A stretch of DNA of 64,000 nt from Gracilaria domingensis. Lineage: Eukaryota; Rhodophyta; Florideophyceae; Gracilariales; Gracilariaceae. The notes under the pieces are model-generated. The model ran no database searches and had not been told where the DNA came from. It saw nothing but the letters and a program-made list of their open reading frames with translations. Where the stretch lies: assembly GCA_022539475.1 (NCBI GenBank), contig VCMS01000011.1:248001-312000 (forward strand), read 5' to 3'. This document shows positions 60,550 through 64,000 of this stretch, one piece after another (the first letter of the stretch is position 1; every line of letters begins with the position of its first letter). A program made the translations under genes and the position numbers.

Positions 60550-61950
60550 GCGGGTGGTAAAGCGCGGCGGCGCGCTGACGTCATGCGCGGCGGCGCCAGC
60601 GCGCGGCGCACGTGCGCGGCCGCGACGCGCAGCAGCGCGGCCCCGGCCGCGCGGCCGGCCGCGCCGAGCGGCCCGGCGCGGCGGTGCGAGCGGCCCCACG
60701 CGCGGCACGCGGCACGCCGCCGAGCGGCGCTCGCGACGCGCGCGCGCGCGACGCGCCGAACGCCGCCAGCGCGCCCAAGTCGGCGCCGCCGCGTTGAGCG
60801 TCTGCGCGCCGTGCATGCGCGCCACCACGCCCGCGTCCCCCACCGCCGCCGCCGCCGCCTGCTGCGCGAACGTCAGCGCGCGCACGCGTCCACGTCCCCC
60901 ACGCGCGGCGACAGCCCGCCCGCCGCCGCCGCCAGCGTGGCGCGCGGCGTCGCCGCGCCCGCCGCGCTCAGGCGCCGCGACGCGCGCGCTGCGCTGCATC
61001 ATGCATGATGTACACCACGCCGGCCGTCGCCGCCGGCGCGCGCGCGCGCGCCCCGGCCACCGCCAAAGTAAAGGAGTGCATTGCGTCGCCGTCGTGCCGC
61101 CGCGCACTGCTCCGCCGCCGGCAGCAGCTGCCCTAATCGCCGTCACAGCCCCCTGCCCCTGGCCAACTCGGGCTTGCTGCGGTGCGCCACCGCCGCCAGC
61201 AGCCCGTGGTGGCAGCTGCTGCGGTGGCGCAGCTTGTTGGCCGCGAGCACCACGTTGGCCACGCCGCCCATCGAGTAGCGCCGCGCGTGCTGCATCAGGT
61301 GCTCTCACGCTCACGCAGCGCTTGCGCAGCCGCAGCAACAGCGCGTGTCGCCCCCGAACCACAGCACGTGGCCGCGCGCCTCCAGCGCCCCCCCCCCCCC
61401 CCCACGCGCGCCGCTTGTGCCCGACGTTCTCTATTTCGGTGCGCGTCTCCACGTCGCGCTGCGGCTCGATGCACTCTGCGCCAGGCGACAGCCGCGCCAC
61501 GCGTCCGTCGGGCCGTGAGGACGGCTCGCAGCGCAGCGCGTCGGACAGGTAGACGATGGACGAATGGAGCACGCACAGCGGCGCAGGGACGCACAGCGCA
61601 TCGCCAGTGCGCCCGGACCGAACGCACGAGTGCGAATACTCGTCCAGCGCGCGCACCGGCTGCAAGCCGCCGTCATCGAGCGCCTCGTGCTCGGCCGGCA
61701 GAGCTTCGTCAGGCCTGAGCTTCGCGCTCAGCCGGCAGCGCCTCGTGCGCGGCGAGCGCTTCGTGCTCAAGCGCGTCGTCCGGCAGCCTGCACTGGCGAC
61801 GCGCTGGCGCCGCTGTCCAGCGTCTCATTGGAGCAGATGCTGATCAAACTGAGGCGGGCACAAGGAGCCGCGGCTGCGTTCCGTTCGCGCGTCGTCAATG
61901 GCGGCAGATGCTGGTTGGCGACGCTTCGGCCAGAAATGGAGCGCCGACAT
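60550..61950 (-). pseudogene. Frame-broken coding region (pseudogene or assembly indels)
   Basis: Coding-like minus-strand segments with strong third-position GC follow one another in different frames. They include MSALHFWPKRRQPAS (from an ATG at 61950), LPDDALEHEALAAHEALP, IVYLSDALRCEP, CIEPQRDVETRTEIEN, ALEARGHVLWFGGD, and YSMGGVANVVLAANKLRH, then further Ala-rich pieces to about 60580. At least five frame changes are needed; one falls in a C16 run (61388-61403). The VANVVLAANKL segment recalls RAP/OPR-type helical repeats, but the family is not certain. Either a decayed gene or a real gene with indel errors in difficult GC-rich sequence. Confidence 0.45.
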
Positions 61951-62352
61951 AGCGCGCCTTTTCGCGGCGGCGGCGAGCGCGGCGGCGCTCGCGACAGCCC
62001 CCTCGCGCATCGGCTGCGGGGAGCGGCGCGTACCGGCGGGGAAGACGACGGCGATGATGAGAGGTGCAGAATGAGAGATGAGCTCGATAGGGCGCGTCTG
62101 TCAGCACCGCAGGGCAGTATGGTTTTGGATATTTCGCGGGTGCAGGCAGCCAATGGCGGCGCGCGCGGCGCCAGACTTGTGGTGCGCGCGCGAGGGACGC
62201 GCCGTTGGACTACTCCCTAATATCTCATCGCCACCAACCAATCGGCGATATAAAAGCGCCACGGCGGGTGGGCGGTGGCGGCGACGATCCTCTTCCGTGT
62301 TCCCCGTGCCGGCGCAGCGGGGGCTCACGCAGCGGTCGGCGCGACGCAAAAC
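61951..62352 (+). promoter_or_regulatory. Promoter of zinc-finger gene with CCAAT and TATA boxes
   Basis: CCAAT lies near 62237-62242 and TATAAAAG at 62249-62256, about 100 nt before the ATG at 62353, the same spacing as in the Hlip promoters. The TATA box supports rejecting the GTG start at 62275. Confidence 0.6.
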
Positions 62353-62844
62353 ATGCCCAGGGTGCTCAACTTCCGCGCGTTGTGCTCGCGCTGCGAGCGG
62401 GCCGAGGCGCGCGTGTGGAGCACCAGGGAGCGACGCCCGCTGTGCAACGCATGCGTGCGGGGCGGCGGCGTGCCCATCGCGGCGCGCACGGTGGTGATGG
62501 CGCTGTGCTCCGTGTGCGCCGCCACGCCGGCCAGCATGCTGGCCGTGCGATGCGGCGCGTCGCTGTGCCAGGCGTGCGCGGAGCGCCGCGGCGAGGAGAC
62601 GGTGCCGCTGCGGGAGGCGGAGGTCACGGACGACATTGTGTTCGACCGCATGGACTTTTCTGGCATGCAGAGGGGCGACGGGCGCGACTGCGGCGAGGGC
62701 GGCGTGGACATGAGCTACTACCAGACCAAGGTGCCGTCGGCGTTTGTGGGCGGCCGTAGGAAGCGCGCCGTCGACGGCAGCAGCAAGTCGCCGTCGGGCG
62801 CCAAGTCGCCGTCGGGCGCCAAGTCGCCGTCCAAGCGCAGGTGA
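62353..62844 (+). CDS. Small protein with two four-Cys zinc-finger-like units
   Basis: 163 aa. The first unit, C11-x2-C14-x16-C31-x2-C34 (CSRCERAEARVW, RRPLCNAC), resembles a GATA or B-box finger. The second, C52-x2-C55-x11-C67-x4-C72-x2-C75 (LCSVCAATPASM, VRCGASLCQAC), fits a plant B-box spacing more closely. An acidic middle (VTDDIVFDRMDFSGMQRGDG) and a basic end with three repeats of KSPSGA/KSPSKRR follow. The last suggests nuclear DNA-associated function or phosphorylation at SP sites. Possibly a tandem B-box-like regulator. There is no CCT domain, so not a CONSTANS protein. Confidence 0.65.
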   Translation: MPRVLNFRALCSRCERAEARVWSTRERRPLCNACVRGGGVPIAARTVVMALCSVCAATPASMLAVRCGASLCQACAERRGEETVPLREAEVTDDIVFDRMDFSGMQRGDGRDCGEGGVDMSYYQTKVPSAFVGGRRKRAVDGSSKSPSGAKSPSGAKSPSKRR

Positions 62845-63133
62845 TGGCGCCGCGCTGGCGCGCATCACGCGCGCTGTCTCCTGCCTGTTCCGATGTGGCC
62901 CGTACGATAGACCAAAAACCAAAACTGCGCTGTGTATGTCATACTGCCATTATCCACTGTAAACGCGCGCGCCGTCTACGTGCTGTACAGCGCTGCGACC
63001 CGCCGCGCCGCCGAACGCCACCGGCGCTTCGTTCGTACCCATTCGCCGCCGCCGAGATCGCGCCGCCCCCACCTCCCCCTCCCCTCCCCTCCCCCCCCCC
63101 CCTCCCAAACCCCGCCGCCGCCAGCCCGTCGCC
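62845..63133 (+). other. Leader of VanZ-like gene with C-tracts
   Basis: CT-rich from about 63064, with C12 at 63091-63102, 32 nt before the VanZ-like ATG. Confidence 0.5.
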
Positions 63134-63571
63134 ATGCGCCGACAACTGTGCATCGCCGCGCTGGCGCTCACCGCGCTGCTGCTCACGCTGGGCACGCTCA
63201 CGCCCATCTTCTCGCAGCCGCTGAGCCACCTGCCGCCGCACTCCGATCTGTTCTTCCACATGTGCGCGCACGCCGTGCTGGTGCTGGCGCTGTCGTTCCT
63301 CGCCGCCGCCACGCCGCGCGAGGTGCTGTGCGCCGTGTCCGTGGCGTTCGCCGTCGCGCTGGAGCTGGCGCAGATGCTGCTGGTGCGCGCGCGCGGCGCG
63401 CAGCTGGCCGACGTGGTGGCGGCCGCGCTCGGCTCGTTGCTGCTGTTTGCGCTGCCGCGCGACGGCAAGATGGTGCCGCCCAGCTGGACGCTGTTCGTCA
63501 ACTGGATGTCGCCGGACGACGACGACGACGACGACGCCGACTCGCACCGCGTCACCAGCTGGGCCGTGTAG
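63134..63571 (+). CDS. VanZ-like small membrane protein
   Basis: 145 aa. Four hydrophobic segments: LCIAALALTALLLTLGTL; FFHMCAHAVLVLALSFLAA; AVSVAFAVALELAQMLL; and VVAAALGSLLLFALP. These fit the VanZ-like family, whose signature has an acidic residue and a histidine early (D-x-x-x-H, here DLFFH), an E--Q element (LELAQ) and D--A---G near the end (LADVVAAALGS). The C-terminus is cytosolic-type with an Asp run. Family function in eukaryotes is unknown; in bacteria it covers varied envelope roles. The ATG at 63134 follows the C-rich leader. Confidence 0.75.
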   Translation: MRRQLCIAALALTALLLTLGTLTPIFSQPLSHLPPHSDLFFHMCAHAVLVLALSFLAAATPREVLCAVSVAFAVALELAQMLLVRARGAQLADVVAAALGSLLLFALPRDGKMVPPSWTLFVNWMSPDDDDDDDADSHRVTSWAV

Positions 63572-63651
63572 CAACGCTACGCGCGCTTGTTACGCACTGC
63601 ATTTGTTGTTTACTTTGCTAACTCATGCTCGCTACTGTACCGCCGTACTGT

Positions 63652-64000
63652 TTACACACGTCCCGATTGCTTGGCGCATTCGTCAAAGTCTCGCATCGCC
63701 TCGTCCTCGTCAAACACGTCGTTGGGCGCCATGAACGGCGCCGTGATGGTGTTGATGTACGCCGCCTGCTCGTGGTGCTCGCGCACGGCGTGGTCGGCCT
63801 CCGCCGCGTGGTGGTCGTACTGCTCCCTACTCTGCTCCAGCGCGTCGCGGTCGGCGCGAAGCTCCTCGTCCAGGTCCAGCGCCAAGCCCGACTCCTCCAT
63901 GATGCGCTCGATGAGCATGATTTGGTGCGCCAGCACGTCGGCGGTGCGGCTCATCTGCGCGCGCGTGGCCTCGGCGTCCATGGCCTTCTCCATGAGGTTG
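63652..64000 (-). CDS. Partial gene: acidic coiled-coil protein C-terminus
   Basis: The frame is open to the right edge (through NLMEKAMDAEA), so the start lies outside the window. The visible 115 residues are helical and strongly charged, with EADHAVREHHEQAAYINTIT and an acidic C-terminus NDVFDEDEAMRDFDECAKQS. No family recognised. The coiled-coil pattern (LIERIMEESGLALDLDEEL) may be a membrane-tether or SNARE-like region, but nothing confirms this. Confidence 0.5.
   Translation of the reverse strand, partial: NLMEKAMDAEATRAQMSRTADVLAHQIMLIERIMEESGLALDLDEELRADRDALEQSREQYDHHAAEADHAVREHHEQAAYINTITAPFMAPNDVFDEDEAMRDFDECAKQSGRV

Noticed and set aside
58766-60611. Long minus-strand frames (426 and 389 codons) antisense to bZIP
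   Set aside because: Shadow of the bZIP gene, which has a clear basic region and natural start context.
54240-64000. GC-rich block as bacterial contamination or a transferred island
   Set aside because: Genes are eukaryotic (SSXT, bZIP, SANT) and include an Hlip related to those in the moderate-GC part.
1-64000. tRNA, rRNA, snRNA, CRISPR or transposon
   Set aside because: No B-box/T-loop type sequences with matching stems, no U6-like conserved block, no regularly spaced repeats, no reverse transcriptase or transposase frames were seen by eye; a covariance-model scan would be decisive.

Overview
This is a nuclear segment from a photosynthetic eukaryote. Most of it encodes plastid or mitochondrial housekeeping proteins and small chlorophyll-binding-type one-helix proteins. 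The genes include a homogentisate phytyltransferase, a bacterial-type fused glycyl-tRNA synthetase with an organelle transit peptide, presequence protease and four Hlip/OHP-like proteins. Most genes are intron-free (only three clear introns, 68-191 nt) and closely packed on both strands. A unicellular red alga or another red-lineage alga fits best, but I cannot name a species from sequence alone.

Layout. 1-20.5 kb: ammonium transporter (-) head to head with an ABC1 kinase (+), mitochondrial pyruvate carrier MPC1 (+, 1 intron), a Snf7-type ESCRT-III subunit (+), tocopherol prenyltransferase (-), an ABT1/Esf2 rRNA-processing factor (-) head to head with complex I subunit NDUFA1 (+, 1 intron), CAF1 deadenylase (+), an armadillo-like protein (-), and the Trm82/WDR4 tRNA-methyltransferase subunit (+, 1 intron) after a 3.2-kb gene-poor stretch. 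20.5-43 kb: an unrecognised 393-aa protein (-) with a very long pyrimidine-rich leader, a membrane-anchored aspartic protease (+), organellar GlyRS (+), a 10-repeat armadillo protein (+), an Mpv17-family membrane protein (-) head to head with the proteasome activator PA200/Blm10 (+), and cytosolic-type TrpRS (-).

44-56.5 kb is the most distinctive neighbourhood: four one-helix Hlip-like genes, two of them divergent from one promoter, interspersed with PreP and a LURP-one-related protein. From about 54.2 kb to the right edge, base composition becomes extremely GC/GCGC-rich. Genes there are an Hlip, an SSXT-SANT-polyQ fusion, a UVR plus NTF2-like plastid protein, a bZIP factor with a PAS-like C-terminus, a frame-broken gene, a small double zinc-finger protein, a VanZ-like membrane protein and a partial coiled-coil gene.

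Shared patterns. Several likely inducible genes (ammonium transporter, three Hlips, the zinc-finger gene) have a clear TATA box 97-204 nt before the ATG. Several other genes carry homopolymeric C-tracts (8-26 nt) immediately before the ATG. The three longest perfect inverted repeats I found (10-12 bp arms) all lie in head-to-head promoters near the Hlip and transcription-factor genes. I found no tRNA, rRNA, CRISPR array or intact mobile element.
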